Assembly: GCF_025947185.1 (NCBI RefSeq)
Contig: NZ_CP110001.1
Coordinates: forward strand, 1-64,000
Length of the DNA stretch: 64,000 nucleotides
Direction: 5' to 3'
Source: Flavobacterium sp. N2038
GTDB taxonomy: Bacteria; Bacteroidota; Bacteroidia; Flavobacteriales; Flavobacteriaceae
Shown here: piece by piece, positions 19,782 to 28,192 of the stretch
Position numbering within the stretch: the first letter of the stretch is position 1
Layout: each line of letters begins with the position of its first letter
Notes under the pieces: generated by a model
Told to the model about the DNA's origin: nothing
The model's database searches: none
Seen by the model: the letters and a program-made list of their open reading frames with translations, nothing else
Program-made: the position numbers and the translations under genes

Positions 19782-19815
19782 AAACAAAAAACCCGTTCAT
19801 TTCTGAACGGGTTTT
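19782..19815 (-). terminator. Terminator after rplU-rpmA
   Basis: AAAACCCGTTCA at 19788-19799 pairs perfectly with TGAACGGGTTTT at 19804-19815. The minus-strand tail is T-rich. Confidence 0.85.
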
Positions 19816-19837
19816 CTATAATAATTTATCTTAATGA

Positions 19838-20098
19838 TTATGCTTCGAATGGAAGGATAGATACATAAGATTTGTTATCTTTTTTCTTTTGGAACTTAAC
19901 AACTCCAGCTACTCTTGCGTGTAGAGTGTGATCTTTACTAATGTAAACGTTTTCACCTGGATTATGTTTTGAACCTCTTTGTCTAACGATGATGTTACCA
20001 GCAATAGCAGCCTGACCACCAAAAATCTTAATACCTAAGCGTTTTGATTCTGATTCTCTACCATTCTTCGAACTACCGACACCTTTCTTGTGAGCCAT
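19838..20098 (-). CDS. rpmA: 50S ribosomal protein L27 (bL27)
   Basis: bL27 lies near the peptidyl-transferase centre of the large subunit. The 86 residues begin [20 protein letters not shown] and contain the family block [28 protein letters not shown] in short form. The N-terminus has no Firmicutes-type cleavable extension. It follows rplU by 24 bases in the usual rplU-rpmA operon. Confidence 0.97.
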   Translation of the reverse strand: MAHKKGVGSSKNGRESESKRLGIKIFGGQAAIAGNIIVRQRGSKHNPGENVYISKDHTLHARVAGVVKFQKKKDNKSYVSILPFEA

Positions 20099-20122
20099 GA
20101 CGTATGAGTTTAAATATTGTTA

Positions 20123-20560
20123 TTATTCTTTAGTAGCTTCTTTTTTTGCTTTTGGAGCTGCTTTTTTAGCTTTAGGAGCTTCTACTTCTTCAGTAGCTGC
20201 ATCTTCTGCCACAACTGCTTTTTTAGCTGCTGCTTTTTTAGTTCCTCCTGCTGCAGTAATACCTTCAATTACAATTTGAGTAAGATATTGTCTGTGACCA
20301 TTTCTTTTTTTGTATCCTTTTCTTCTTTTCTTTTTGAAAACGATAACTTTATCACCTTTTAAGTGTTGTAACACTTTAGCTTCTACTGAAGCACCTTCTA
20401 TAGCTGGGGCGCCTAAAGTTACATTTCCATTATCGTCTAATAAAAGAACTTTGTCAAAAGAAACTTTTGAACCTTCTTCGTTAGCCAAACGGTGAACATA
20501 AACCTTTAAGTCTTTGCTTACTTTAAATTGTTGCCCTGCTATCTCTACGATTGCATACAT
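20123..20560 (-). CDS. rplU: 50S ribosomal protein L21 (bL21) with a basic C-terminal tail
   Basis: bL21 is a structural protein of the large subunit. The first roughly 103 residues are canonical (MYAIVEIAGQQFKVSKDLKV, KVIVFKKKRRKGYKKRNGHR, YLTQIVIEGI). A tail of about 40 residues rich in Ala, Lys and Glu follows (KKAAAKKAVVAEDAATEEVE, PKAKKAAPKAKKEATKE). Such tails are common in Bacteroidetes L21. First gene of the rplU-rpmA operon, with a well-formed promoter upstream. Confidence 0.97.
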   Translation of the reverse strand: MYAIVEIAGQQFKVSKDLKVYVHRLANEEGSKVSFDKVLLLDDNGNVTLGAPAIEGASVEAKVLQHLKGDKVIVFKKKRRKGYKKRNGHRQYLTQIVIEGITAAGGTKKAAAKKAVVAEDAATEEVEAPKAKKAAPKAKKEATKE

Positions 20561-20590
20561 ACCAAATTGATTTATTGATTTTTAAGGTTG

Positions 20591-20620
20591 CAAATATACA
20601 ACTAATATTTTACTGTGCAA
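20591..20620 (-). promoter_or_regulatory. Promoter of rplU-rpmA
   Basis: Read on the minus strand, TATATTTG (complement of 20591-20598) is preceded by TTGC (complement of 20617-20620) about 18 bases upstream, a good match to the Bacteroidetes minus-7 and minus-33 layout. It lies about 30 bases before the rplU start. Confidence 0.65.
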
Positions 20621-20833
20621 TCCCTAATTCTAAAAATATTTAATTCGCTTTAATTGCTGTTTTTCAAGGTGTTTTGCACTTCTAAAAAACGTATTTGAAA
20701 GTAATTAACTGTTAAATTTTATCAAAATAAGCAAAGACTTTTAAATCATAACTAAAAAAAGGTATTTTTGATGTAACTATAATTAAGTCTTGACTACCTA
20801 TTTATTTCAGGTAAATAAAAATTATTAATCTCT

Positions 20834-22156
20834 ATGAAAAATTCAATAATGATGTTAAGTGCTGCACTAATGCTTGGCGGAGTTGCTCATGCTCAAAAAG
20901 TAGCTTTTGAAGAATACAATTTAGACAATGGCATGCATGTAATTTTGCACAACGATCCTTCTGCTCCGGTTGTTATTACATCGGTAATGTACCATGTTGG
21001 TTCAAAAGACGAACGTCCGGATCGTACCGGTTTTGCACATTTCTTCGAACATTTATTATTTGAAGGAACTCAAAATATTAAACGCGGAGAATGGATGAAA
21101 ATCGTTACCGCAAATGGCGGCGTAAACAATGCCAACACTTCAGACGACAGAACTTATTATTATGAAGTTTTCCCATCAAACAGTCTGGAATTGGGGTTAT
21201 GGATGGAATCTGAGCGTTTAATGCATCCTATAATCAACAAAATTGGAGTTGAAACGCAAAATGAAGTTGTAAAAGAAGAAAAGAGAATGCGTTACGACAA
21301 TCAGCCTTATGGAAATATCTTGCCTGAGGTTAAAAAATACATGTTCAAAAATCATCCGTATCGCTGGACAACTATCGGCTCAATGAAAGATCTTGATGCT
21401 GCAACTTTAGAAGAATTTCAGGCTTTCAACAAAAAATTCTACACCCCAAACAATGCTGTATTGGTAGTTGCCGGAGATTTTGATAAAGTTAAAACCAAAG
21501 AGTGGATTCAGAAATATTTTGCACCAATTCCAAGAGGTGAAGAGGTTAAAAAGCAAACTTTTATCGAAGAGCCAATCACACAGACTATAAAAGCAACTTA
21601 CGAAGATCCCAACATTCAGATCCCGATGGTTGTAGCTTCGTACAGAACGCCATCTATGAAAACAAGAGACGCAAGAGTTTTAGATTTAATATCTTCTTAT
21701 TTAAGTGATGGAAAAAGCTCTAAGCTATACAAAAAAATAGTAGACGATAAAAAAATGGCGCTACAAATTGGCGCAGTTGGCTTTAGTCAGGAAGATTACG
21801 GAACGTATATTTTATACGGATTACCAATGGCTCCAAACACAACCGCCGATATCTTAAAAGAAATGGATGAAGAGATTGTAAAAATCCAAACCGATTTGAT
21901 TTCTGAGAAAGACTATGAAAAATTACAAAATAAATTCGATAATAATTTTGTGAATGCAAATGCAACTGTTGAAGGAATCGCAGAGAATCTGGCTTCATAC
22001 TATTTACTTTACGGAGATGTTAATTTAATTAATACCGAAATTGACCTTTACCACTCTATAACAAGAGAAGAAATTAGAGAAGTTGCTAAGAAGTATTTAA
22101 ACCCAAATCAGCGTTTAATTTTAGATTACATCCCTACAACTAAAGTTCAAAATTAA
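20834..22156 (+). CDS. M16 zinc peptidase, catalytic (HxxEH) subunit
   Basis: A periplasmic pitrilysin-type peptidase. The 440-residue product has a signal peptide (MKNSIMMLSAALMLGGVAHA) and the inverted zinc motif HFFEH at residues 69-73, with the downstream Glu ligand in NEVVKEEKRMR near residues 148-149. The second M16 domain has SSKLYKKIVDDKKMALQIGA where active proteins normally carry an Arg and Tyr pair, and here both are replaced. The next gene, 12 bases downstream, has that pair but no zinc motif. This is the arrangement of heterodimeric M16B enzymes, so I infer that the two products work together. Confidence 0.92.
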   Translation: MKNSIMMLSAALMLGGVAHAQKVAFEEYNLDNGMHVILHNDPSAPVVITSVMYHVGSKDERPDRTGFAHFFEHLLFEGTQNIKRGEWMKIVTANGGVNNANTSDDRTYYYEVFPSNSLELGLWMESERLMHPIINKIGVETQNEVVKEEKRMRYDNQPYGNILPEVKKYMFKNHPYRWTTIGSMKDLDAATLEEFQAFNKKFYTPNNAVLVVAGDFDKVKTKEWIQKYFAPIPRGEEVKKQTFIEEPITQTIKATYEDPNIQIPMVVASYRTPSMKTRDARVLDLISSYLSDGKSSKLYKKIVDDKKMALQIGAVGFSQEDYGTYILYGLPMAPNTTADILKEMDEEIVKIQTDLISEKDYEKLQNKFDNNFVNANATVEGIAENLASYYLLYGDVNLINTEIDLYHSITREEIREVAKKYLNPNQRLILDYIPTTKVQN

Positions 22157-22168
22157 GAGTCTCGAATC

Positions 22169-24217
22169 ATGAAAAAAATACATACAGTTTTAATCCTTTT
22201 ATTCCTTACCGGAATTATGCAAGCACAAGACAGACCACAACCAAAACCAGGAAATCCGCCTGTAGTCAACATCAAAAAACCACAAACTTTTGTTTTGGCA
22301 AACGGAATGAAAGTTTTGATTGTTGAAAACCATAAACTACCAAGAGTAAGCTTTAATCTTACTCTGGATAATGCACCTTTTACAGAAGGAAACAAAAAAG
22401 GTGTTGACGACTTAACAAGCAGTTTAATTGGTAACGGAACTAAAAAAACAACCAAAGAGGCTTTTAATGAAGAAATTGACTTTTACGGAGCCAGTATTAA
22501 CTTCTCATCTCAGGGCGCTTATGCAAGTTCACTTTCAAAATATTCAGGACGTGTATTAGAGCTTTTAGCAGAAGGAGCTTTACAGCCAAATTTCACCCAA
22601 ACTGAATTTGACAAAGAAAAAGCAAAAATAATCGAAGGTCTTAAAGCCGATGAAAAAAGCGTTCCGGCAATTGCAAACCGCGTAGTGGACGTATTAGCTT
22701 TTGGAAAAAACCATCCTGCCGGTGAGTATTTATCTGAAGAAACAGTAAAAAATGTAACCCTTGCAGATGTTCAGACAAATTATGCTACTTATTTTGTTCC
22801 CGAAAACGCTTATTTAGTTATTATTGGTGATATCAAATTTAAAGAAACCAAATCGGCAGTTGAAAAGCTTTTTAGCGGATGGAAAAAACAAGCAGCACCA
22901 AAAAATACATATCCTAACCCGGAAAATGTTTCTAAGCTTCAAATTGATTTTGTAGATGTTCCAAATGCGGTTCAATCTGAGATTTCGTTAGTAAATACAG
23001 TTAATTTAAGAATGAGTGATCCTGATTTTTTCCCTGCTGTAATTGCAAATCAAATTTTAGGAGGTGACTTCAATAGTTATTTAAACATGAATCTGCGCGA
23101 GCAGCATGCCTGGACTTATGGTGCAAACTCAAGTATTGGAAGCGGAAAATATGTAACTAAATTCAAAGCTTCGTCTGCTGTAAGAAACACAGTTACAGAC
23201 AGTGCCGTAGTTCAGTTTATAAAAGAAATCAAAAGAATTCGCACCGAAAGAGTAGATCCGGAAGTTTTAAGAAATGTAAAAGCAGGATATATTGGTCGTT
23301 TTGTAATGCAGGTCGAAAAACCTCAGGCGGTTGCGCGTTACGCATTGAATATTGAAACCGAAAAACTTCCGGCAGATTTCTACGAAAAATACATTCAGAC
23401 TATTAACAATGTTACCGCTGATGATATTTATCGCGTAGCCAACAAATATTTCCTTTTAGACAATATGCGAATTGTAATTGCAGGAAAAGGTTCTGATGTA
23501 ATTACTGGTTTAGAAAAACTTCAAATTCCGATTTTCTATTTTGATAAATACGGAAACCCAATCGAAAAACCGGTAACTAAAAAAGAAGCACCAACCGGAG
23601 TTACAGCAAAAACCGTTTTTGAAAACTACATAAAAGCAATTGGTGGCGAAAAAGCAGTTTTGGCAGTAAAAACATTAGCGATGAACGGAACTACCACAGT
23701 ACCACAGGCACCAGCTCCTCTGACTTTTACTTCTAAATTGGATTCTAAAGGAAAAATGATGGTTTCGCTTGCAATGGGAACCATGAATTTGATGAAGCAG
23801 GTAGTTAATGATAAAGGAGCTTACATAGAACAACAAGGACAACGCAAAAACCTTGAAGGTGATGATCTTAAAGAAATGAAAGCAAATGCGGCTCCGTTTG
23901 AAGAACTTCAATTAGTAAAAAGAACTGATTTAAAGGTAGACAGCATTGAACCTATTAACGGAAGCGATGCTTACGCAATAAAAGACGGTAAAACGACTTA
24001 CTTTTATGATGTAAAATCAGGATTGAAAGTAGCAGAATCTAAAGTTCGCGAACAAGGAGGAAAATCAGCCACACAAATAACAAACTTCAACGACTATAAA
24101 GAAGTAAAAGGCGTAAAAGTTCCTTTTAATTTAATTCAGAATGTAGGTTTTGAATTAGACATCAAAATGTCGGATATTAAAATCAACGAAGGAGTTTCTG
24201 ATTCAGATTTTCTTTAA
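22169..24217 (+). CDS. M16 peptidase partner subunit (R/Y pair, no zinc motif) with a C-terminal LolA-like domain
   Basis: A 682-residue protein with a signal peptide (MKKIHTVLILLFLTGIMQAQ) and two M16 domains in residues 30-460. The zinc motif is missing: the expected position reads GVDDLTSSLIGNGTKK. The second domain has Arg310 and Tyr317 in NLREQHAWTYGANSSIG, which in M16B heterodimers contact substrate in the partner's active site. After about residue 470 comes a further domain of some 200 residues (FENYIKAIGGEKAVLAVKTL, YFYDVKSGLKVAES, VKVPFNLIQN) that resembles outer-membrane lipoprotein carrier-like beta domains. It is co-transcribed with the catalytic subunit and ends at a strong terminator. 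Confidence 0.88.
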   Translation: MKKIHTVLILLFLTGIMQAQDRPQPKPGNPPVVNIKKPQTFVLANGMKVLIVENHKLPRVSFNLTLDNAPFTEGNKKGVDDLTSSLIGNGTKKTTKEAFNEEIDFYGASINFSSQGAYASSLSKYSGRVLELLAEGALQPNFTQTEFDKEKAKIIEGLKADEKSVPAIANRVVDVLAFGKNHPAGEYLSEETVKNVTLADVQTNYATYFVPENAYLVIIGDIKFKETKSAVEKLFSGWKKQAAPKNTYPNPENVSKLQIDFVDVPNAVQSEISLVNTVNLRMSDPDFFPAVIANQILGGDFNSYLNMNLREQHAWTYGANSSIGSGKYVTKFKASSAVRNTVTDSAVVQFIKEIKRIRTERVDPEVLRNVKAGYIGRFVMQVEKPQAVARYALNIETEKLPADFYEKYIQTINNVTADDIYRVANKYFLLDNMRIVIAGKGSDVITGLEKLQIPIFYFDKYGNPIEKPVTKKEAPTGVTAKTVFENYIKAIGGEKAVLAVKTLAMNGTTTVPQAPAPLTFTSKLDSKGKMMVSLAMGTMNLMKQVVNDKGAYIEQQGQRKNLEGDDLKEMKANAAPFEELQLVKRTDLKVDSIEPINGSDAYAIKDGKTTYFYDVKSGLKVAESKVREQGGKSATQITNFNDYKEVKGVKVPFNLIQNVGFELDIKMSDIKINEGVSDSDFL

Positions 24218-24221
24218 AAAG

Positions 24222-24285
24222 ATCCAAAGGTTCAAAGGTCCAGAGGCTCAAAGCGACAAAGGTTCTGAGTTACTGAGATACTAAG
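24222..24285. repeat. Degenerate short tandem repeat tract
   Basis: Imperfect repeats of the type AAAGGTTC and GAG(A)TACT run through this stretch (CCAAAGGTTCAAAGGTCC, then CTGAGTTACTGAGATACTAA). No coding potential. It lies between the M16 stop and the terminator. Confidence 0.5.
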
Positions 24286-24290
24286 ATTTT

Positions 24291-24335
24291 AAAAGCCTTG
24301 TCAAAGTTGAAAACTTTGACAAGGCTTTTTTATTT
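24291..24335 (+). terminator. Terminator after the M16 operon
   Basis: AAAAGCCTTGTCAAAGTT at 24291-24308 pairs perfectly with 24312-24329, followed by a T-rich tail. Confidence 0.88.
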
Positions 24336-24350
24336 TTTAGCAGTTTTTTT

Positions 24351-24415
24351 GTCAGGCTGAGCGAAGTCGAAGCCCTATTCCTATTAGCACGTTCTTTAAC
24401 TTCGCTCAGAGTGAC
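24351..24415. repeat. REP-like inverted repeat pair
   Basis: GTCAGGCTGAGCGAAG at 24351-24366 faces CTTCGCTCAGAGTGAC at 24400-24415, 14 of 16 bases complementary. The loop starts with TCGAAG. The core is the same as at 11503 and 31732. It is a bipartite palindromic intergenic element located between two convergent genes. Confidence 0.75.
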
Positions 24416-24434
24416 ATTCGTTGGAAACAATCAA

Positions 24435-25301
24435 TTATTTCTTAGCCGACAAATAAACTCCAATCAAAATAATAAACGCTCCAAAAAACTGAATTGGGGT
24501 AAGCATTTCATTATCTAATAACCCCCAAAAGAAAGCTACAATCGGAATTAAATAAGTTACAGATGTTGCAAAAACAGGTGATGACATTTGTATCAGTTTA
24601 AAGAATAAAATATTAGCAATTCCGGTTCCTAAAACACCTAAGATCATTACAAAAAAGACAGAATGCTGTGTTATATCAATATTTATTCTATTAGAAATAT
24701 CTGTTGTACTTAAAATAATTAAAGCCGGCAATAACAAAACTGTAAAATTTCCTGTTGTGATACTTACCGAATTTAAATCAGATAAATATTTCTTTATTAG
24801 GTTCACGTTTATTGCATAACAAAGTGTCGCAATTACAACCAAAAGAACATAATAGTAATTTTGTCCCGGATGTGCTGATGCTCCGCTTAAAACCAAAAGT
24901 AAACACCCTATTAAACCGACAAAAACACCAACAACTTGTCGCTTCTGAAACTGAATTCCAAAAATAATAATCCCCAGAACCAAAGTATTAAGAGGCGTCA
25001 AAGAATTTAAAATTGCCACAATCGAGCTATCAACCTGAGTTTCGGCAATGGCAAAAAGATAGGCGGGAGTAAAAGTTCCGAAAAAAGAAGTTATAGCAAC
25101 AAATTTCCACTGACGACGTGAAATTTTCTTTAAACTTTTAAAACCAACAAGTAATAAAAACAAGGCTGCAAAAATAATTCTAAATGAACCTACCTGAATC
25201 GCCGTTAAACCAACAAGCCCTCTTTTGATTAAAATAAAAGAACTTCCCCAAATAAGCGAAAGAACCAGCAAATAAGCCCACTTTAATTGTTTTGCATCCA
25301 T
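24435..25301 (-). CDS. EamA/DMT-superfamily transporter
   Basis: An inner-membrane protein of 288 residues with ten predicted helices in two EamA repeats. The opening LKWAYLLVLSLIWGSSFILIKRGL and the second half (YVLLVVIATLCYAINVNLI, PVFATSVTYLIPIVAFFWGL) are typical. Members export metabolites such as amino acids; the substrate cannot be predicted. The ATG at 25301 fits the family start. Single gene, convergent to the M16 operon and divergent from the next lipoprotein gene. Confidence 0.9.
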   Translation of the reverse strand: MDAKQLKWAYLLVLSLIWGSSFILIKRGLVGLTAIQVGSFRIIFAALFLLLVGFKSLKKISRRQWKFVAITSFFGTFTPAYLFAIAETQVDSSIVAILNSLTPLNTLVLGIIIFGIQFQKRQVVGVFVGLIGCLLLVLSGASAHPGQNYYYVLLVVIATLCYAINVNLIKKYLSDLNSVSITTGNFTVLLLPALIILSTTDISNRINIDITQHSVFFVMILGVLGTGIANILFFKLIQMSSPVFATSVTYLIPIVAFFWGLLDNEMLTPIQFFGAFIILIGVYLSAKK

Positions 25302-25401
25302 ATACAGTCTTTTACTGCAAAATTGTACTATTTTTATGAACTGACCTCTTGAATTTTATTAATTTTGCAACAAACATATTGACAACTTAAAATCATATAT
25401 A

Positions 25402-25779
25402 ATGAAATTTACAAAAATCATAGCAGCAGTAGCAATAGCAAGTTTAACATTAGTTAGCTGTAAAAAAGAAGAAGACAAAAATCTGGCAAACATAAAACCT
25501 TTAGAAACAACTTCTAAAGAGCACAAAGCAATTGCCGCTGAAAATGTACAAAAAGCAAGTTTCGAAATCGAAGGTATGACTTGTGCAATGGGATGCGCCA
25601 AAACAATTGAAAAAGAACTATCAGGTCTTGACGGAGTTGAAAAAGCAACTGTTGATTTTGATAAAAAAACAGCAACCATTACTTTCGACAAAACGGTTCA
25701 AAATCAGGAATCTTTAACTAAAGTCATTCAGGCAACAGGAGACGGTAAAACATATAAAGTTTCGAATTTCAAATCTTAA
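25402..25779 (+). CDS. Heavy-metal-associated (HMA) domain lipoprotein with a CxxxC site
   Basis: A small (125 residues) envelope protein. A lipobox ends at Cys20 (ASLTLVSC), so it is likely lipid-anchored outside the inner membrane. Residues 53-125 form one HMA/MerP-like ferredoxin fold (SFEIEGMTCAMGCAKTIEKE, VDFDKKTATITFDK). The metal loop has Cys61 and Cys65 separated by three residues, unlike the usual GMTCxxC. A TAATTTTG promoter element lies at 25360-25367. It ends at a palindromic terminator shared with gldD. Probable role: copper or other soft-metal binding in the periplasm; no transporter or regulator is next to it. Confidence 0.88.
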   Translation: MKFTKIIAAVAIASLTLVSCKKEEDKNLANIKPLETTSKEHKAIAAENVQKASFEIEGMTCAMGCAKTIEKELSGLDGVEKATVDFDKKTATITFDKTVQNQESLTKVIQATGDGKTYKVSNFKS

Positions 25780-25800
25780 GACTTAAAAACTCAACTATTA

Positions 25801-25830
25801 AAAAAAGGAATCCAATTGGATTCCTTTTTT
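25801..25830. terminator. Bidirectional terminator between HMA lipoprotein and gldD
   Basis: A perfect 30-base palindrome, arm AAAAAAGGAATCCAA, giving a U-run in both directions for the two convergent genes. Confidence 0.88.
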
Positions 25831-25833
25831 TAT

Positions 25834-26394
25834 TTATTTCCACTTCAATGTTTCCATAATACGTTGCATATCATTTTTGATATAACTTGCGGCTGGCATA
25901 ACCGAATCGAAATTTGGTTTAGCATAAAAGTAAACCGATCCTGTTATAAAATGCTTTGTACTGTCTGTAACGTAAAATTGTGAGTTTGTAGCAGCGTTTC
26001 CGTCTACCTGATAAAACATTCCGTAAACCTTTTTTTCGGGGTTTAAATACGGTTGTTCCAGAATATCATCGGCTTTTATTACGTGTTCGTATGTCAGCTT
26101 TTGAGCATCTTTTAAAAGCTTTTCAATATCGCCATTCACAGGTTTATAAGTCAGATAGATTGTCGCTTTCATTTTTGGATATGTAATCGCAAATCCACAG
26201 TTTTTCTCGCCTTTTATAGTCGCATCTTCATTCATATCAAAAGCAAAAGGACAATTGTTTTCAAAATGCACATATTTTGCTTCGGGATAATCTAAACGTA
26301 AAAAACTTGCCGGTTTTGGCAACACATCATCTTTACAACTTACAACAGTTAATGTCAGTAAAATTACCGCTGCTGAAATTATCTTTTTTAACAT
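25834..26394 (-). CDS. gldD: Gliding motility lipoprotein GldD
   Basis: GldD is a lipoprotein required for gliding and T9SS function in Flavobacterium; its biochemical role is not known. The 186 residues start with a lipoprotein signal ending LTLTVVSC, followed by PKPASFLRLDYPEAKYVHFE and NNCPFAFDMN, both characteristic of the family, and DSTKHFITGSVYFYAKPNFDSV near the end (quoted partly). It starts one base after gldE stops, so the pair is translationally close. Last gene of the mutY-ssb-gldE-gldD run. Confidence 0.95.
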   Translation of the reverse strand: MLKKIISAAVILLTLTVVSCKDDVLPKPASFLRLDYPEAKYVHFENNCPFAFDMNEDATIKGEKNCGFAITYPKMKATIYLTYKPVNGDIEKLLKDAQKLTYEHVIKADDILEQPYLNPEKKVYGMFYQVDGNAATNSQFYVTDSTKHFITGSVYFYAKPNFDSVMPAASYIKNDMQRIMETLKWK

Positions 26395-26395
26395 C

Positions 26396-27691
26396 TTAAT
26401 CTATTGTTACTTTTATTTGTTTTATACGCTTTTTATCGACTGTTTCTATGGTAAAAATACAGTTCTGAAAAGCTATTTTTTGATCTTTTTTAGGGAAATT
26501 ACCCAAAATTTCCAGAATAAATCCGGCCAGAGTTTCTGCTTCGCCTTTATGAGCTTCAAAGATATCTTCATCAACATCAATAATTCTGTAGAAATCTTTG
26601 AGGTTAATTTTTCCTTCAAACAGAAAATTCTTTTCATCTATTTGTGAGAAATTCAGATTTTCATCATCAAACTCATCGCTTATATCCCCTACTATTTCCT
26701 CAATAACATCTTCTAAAGACACCAAACCTGAGGTTCCGCCATATTCATCCACCACAATTGCCAAATGGCTTTTCAGGCCCTGAAAATCCTTTAATAAGTT
26801 GTCCAGTTTTTTATTCTCCGGAACAAAAAAGGCTTTTCGCATCAGAGATGGCCATTCAAATTCTTCTTTGTCAATATGAGGCAATAAATCTTTAACAAAC
26901 AAAACGCCTTCAATCTGGTCAATATTGTCTCTGTAAACCGGAATTCTCGAAAATCCTTTCTCAATAATTTTAGGACAAATAGCCGAAAATGGTTCAGAAA
27001 TTTCCAAGGCAAAAATATCAATCCTCGGACTCATAACCTGCTTGGTATCTGTATTACCAAAAGAAACAATTCCTTCCAGAATTTTCTGTTCTTCGGTTGA
27101 TGTTCCTTCAGAATCTGTAAGTTCCAACGCCTGAGAAAGCTGATTTATCGAAAAACTATTTTTCTGTTTCCCTAATTTATTGTGCAAATATAAGGTAACG
27201 CTGCGCATGGGCAAACTTATTGGTGAGAGTAATTTATCCAGAAAAGCAATTGGATAAGCTACTCTTTTTGCAAATTTTATATTGTTTCGGCTTGCGTAAA
27301 CTTTTGGCAAAACTTCAGCAAACAGCAAAATCAGAAAAGTTACAAGAATAACTTCGAGAATAAATTTTAAAACCGGAGAATCTACATCAGAAAATATATT
27401 TCGTCCTATAAAAGAAAACAAAATAACAACTCCAATGTTTAAGAAATTATTTGCCACTAAAAGCGTAGCCAATAGTTTTTTAGGTTTATCCAAAAGATTG
27501 GAAATAATTTTTCCTTTAGAGAGATTTTCGTTCAATGTCTCATCAATATCTTTTTGAGACAAGGAGAAAAAAGCGACTTCGGCACCTGAAACAATCGCCG
27601 ATAAGAGTAACAAGATAAATATTCCGACAAAACCAATAATTAAATTGATGTCAAAAGTGGTATTAAGAAATAAACTGGGCTCTGGGTCCAA
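26396..27691 (-). CDS. gldE: Gliding motility protein GldE (CNNM/CBS/CorC-HlyC architecture)
   Basis: GldE is an inner-membrane protein related to magnesium/cobalt efflux proteins. Domain order in 431 residues: CNNM/DUF21 membrane region at about 10-190 (GIFILLLLSAIVSGAEVAFF, SLSQKDIDETL), two CBS repeats at about 205-330 (VMSPRIDIFALEISE, FSRIPVYRDNIDQIEGVLFV, HLAIVVDEYGGTSGLVSLED), and a CorC_HlyC domain at about 345-430. The gldE-gldD adjacency is the usual Flavobacteriia arrangement and supports the assignment over a generic hemolysin-type name. It begins 23 bases after ssb. Confidence 0.93.
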   Translation of the reverse strand: MDPEPSLFLNTTFDINLIIGFVGIFILLLLSAIVSGAEVAFFSLSQKDIDETLNENLSKGKIISNLLDKPKKLLATLLVANNFLNIGVVILFSFIGRNIFSDVDSPVLKFILEVILVTFLILLFAEVLPKVYASRNNIKFAKRVAYPIAFLDKLLSPISLPMRSVTLYLHNKLGKQKNSFSINQLSQALELTDSEGTSTEEQKILEGIVSFGNTDTKQVMSPRIDIFALEISEPFSAICPKIIEKGFSRIPVYRDNIDQIEGVLFVKDLLPHIDKEEFEWPSLMRKAFFVPENKKLDNLLKDFQGLKSHLAIVVDEYGGTSGLVSLEDVIEEIVGDISDEFDDENLNFSQIDEKNFLFEGKINLKDFYRIIDVDEDIFEAHKGEAETLAGFILEILGNFPKKDQKIAFQNCIFTIETVDKKRIKQIKVTID

Positions 27692-27714
27692 ATTAAAAAA
27701 GATTAATTAAACAA

Positions 27715-28155
27715 TCAAAAAGGCAGGTCGTTTATAGGCAAGCCTTCATTCGTTGCGTCAAAGGTAGTATTTTTTGCGGATTCCTGTTCTTGATTAGGTT
27801 TATGATTTCCGGTTTCTTTTTTGGTAGTCAGGAAGGTAAACTCGGTAACCTGAATTTCGGTAGTATATTTTGTTGTACCGTCTTCTGCTTGCCACTGACG
27901 TGATTTTATGCGTCCTTCAACATAAATTTTATCTCCTTTAGATAAATATTTTTCACAAATTTCTGCCGCTTTATTGCGAACAACTAAATTATGCCACTCC
28001 GTTGAAGTTATTTTTTCATTGGTTGTCTTATTAATATAAACTTCATTTGTAGCCAGCTGAAAACGCCCTATGCAATTCCCGCCATCAAAATAATGCATTT
28101 TTACATCATCTCCTAAATGGCCAATTAGCATCACCTTATTTAATGTTCCGTTCAT
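27715..28155 (-). CDS. ssb: Single-stranded DNA-binding protein
   Basis: SSB coats single-stranded DNA in replication and repair. The 146 residues have an OB fold (MNGTLNKVMLIGHLGDDVKM, NKTTNEKITSTEWHNLVV, YVEGRIKSRQWQAEDGTTKY), a short Gln/Asn/Glu-rich linker, and the C-terminal protein-interaction tip NDLPF. It lies between mutY and gldE. Bacteroidetes often carry more than one ssb, so this may not be the only copy. Confidence 0.93.
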   Translation of the reverse strand: MNGTLNKVMLIGHLGDDVKMHYFDGGNCIGRFQLATNEVYINKTTNEKITSTEWHNLVVRNKAAEICEKYLSKGDKIYVEGRIKSRQWQAEDGTTKYTTEIQVTEFTFLTTKKETGNHKPNQEQESAKNTTFDATNEGLPINDLPF

Positions 28156-28192
28156 AGTTTTTAAGTCGTATTTCTACCAAAGATACATTTTT

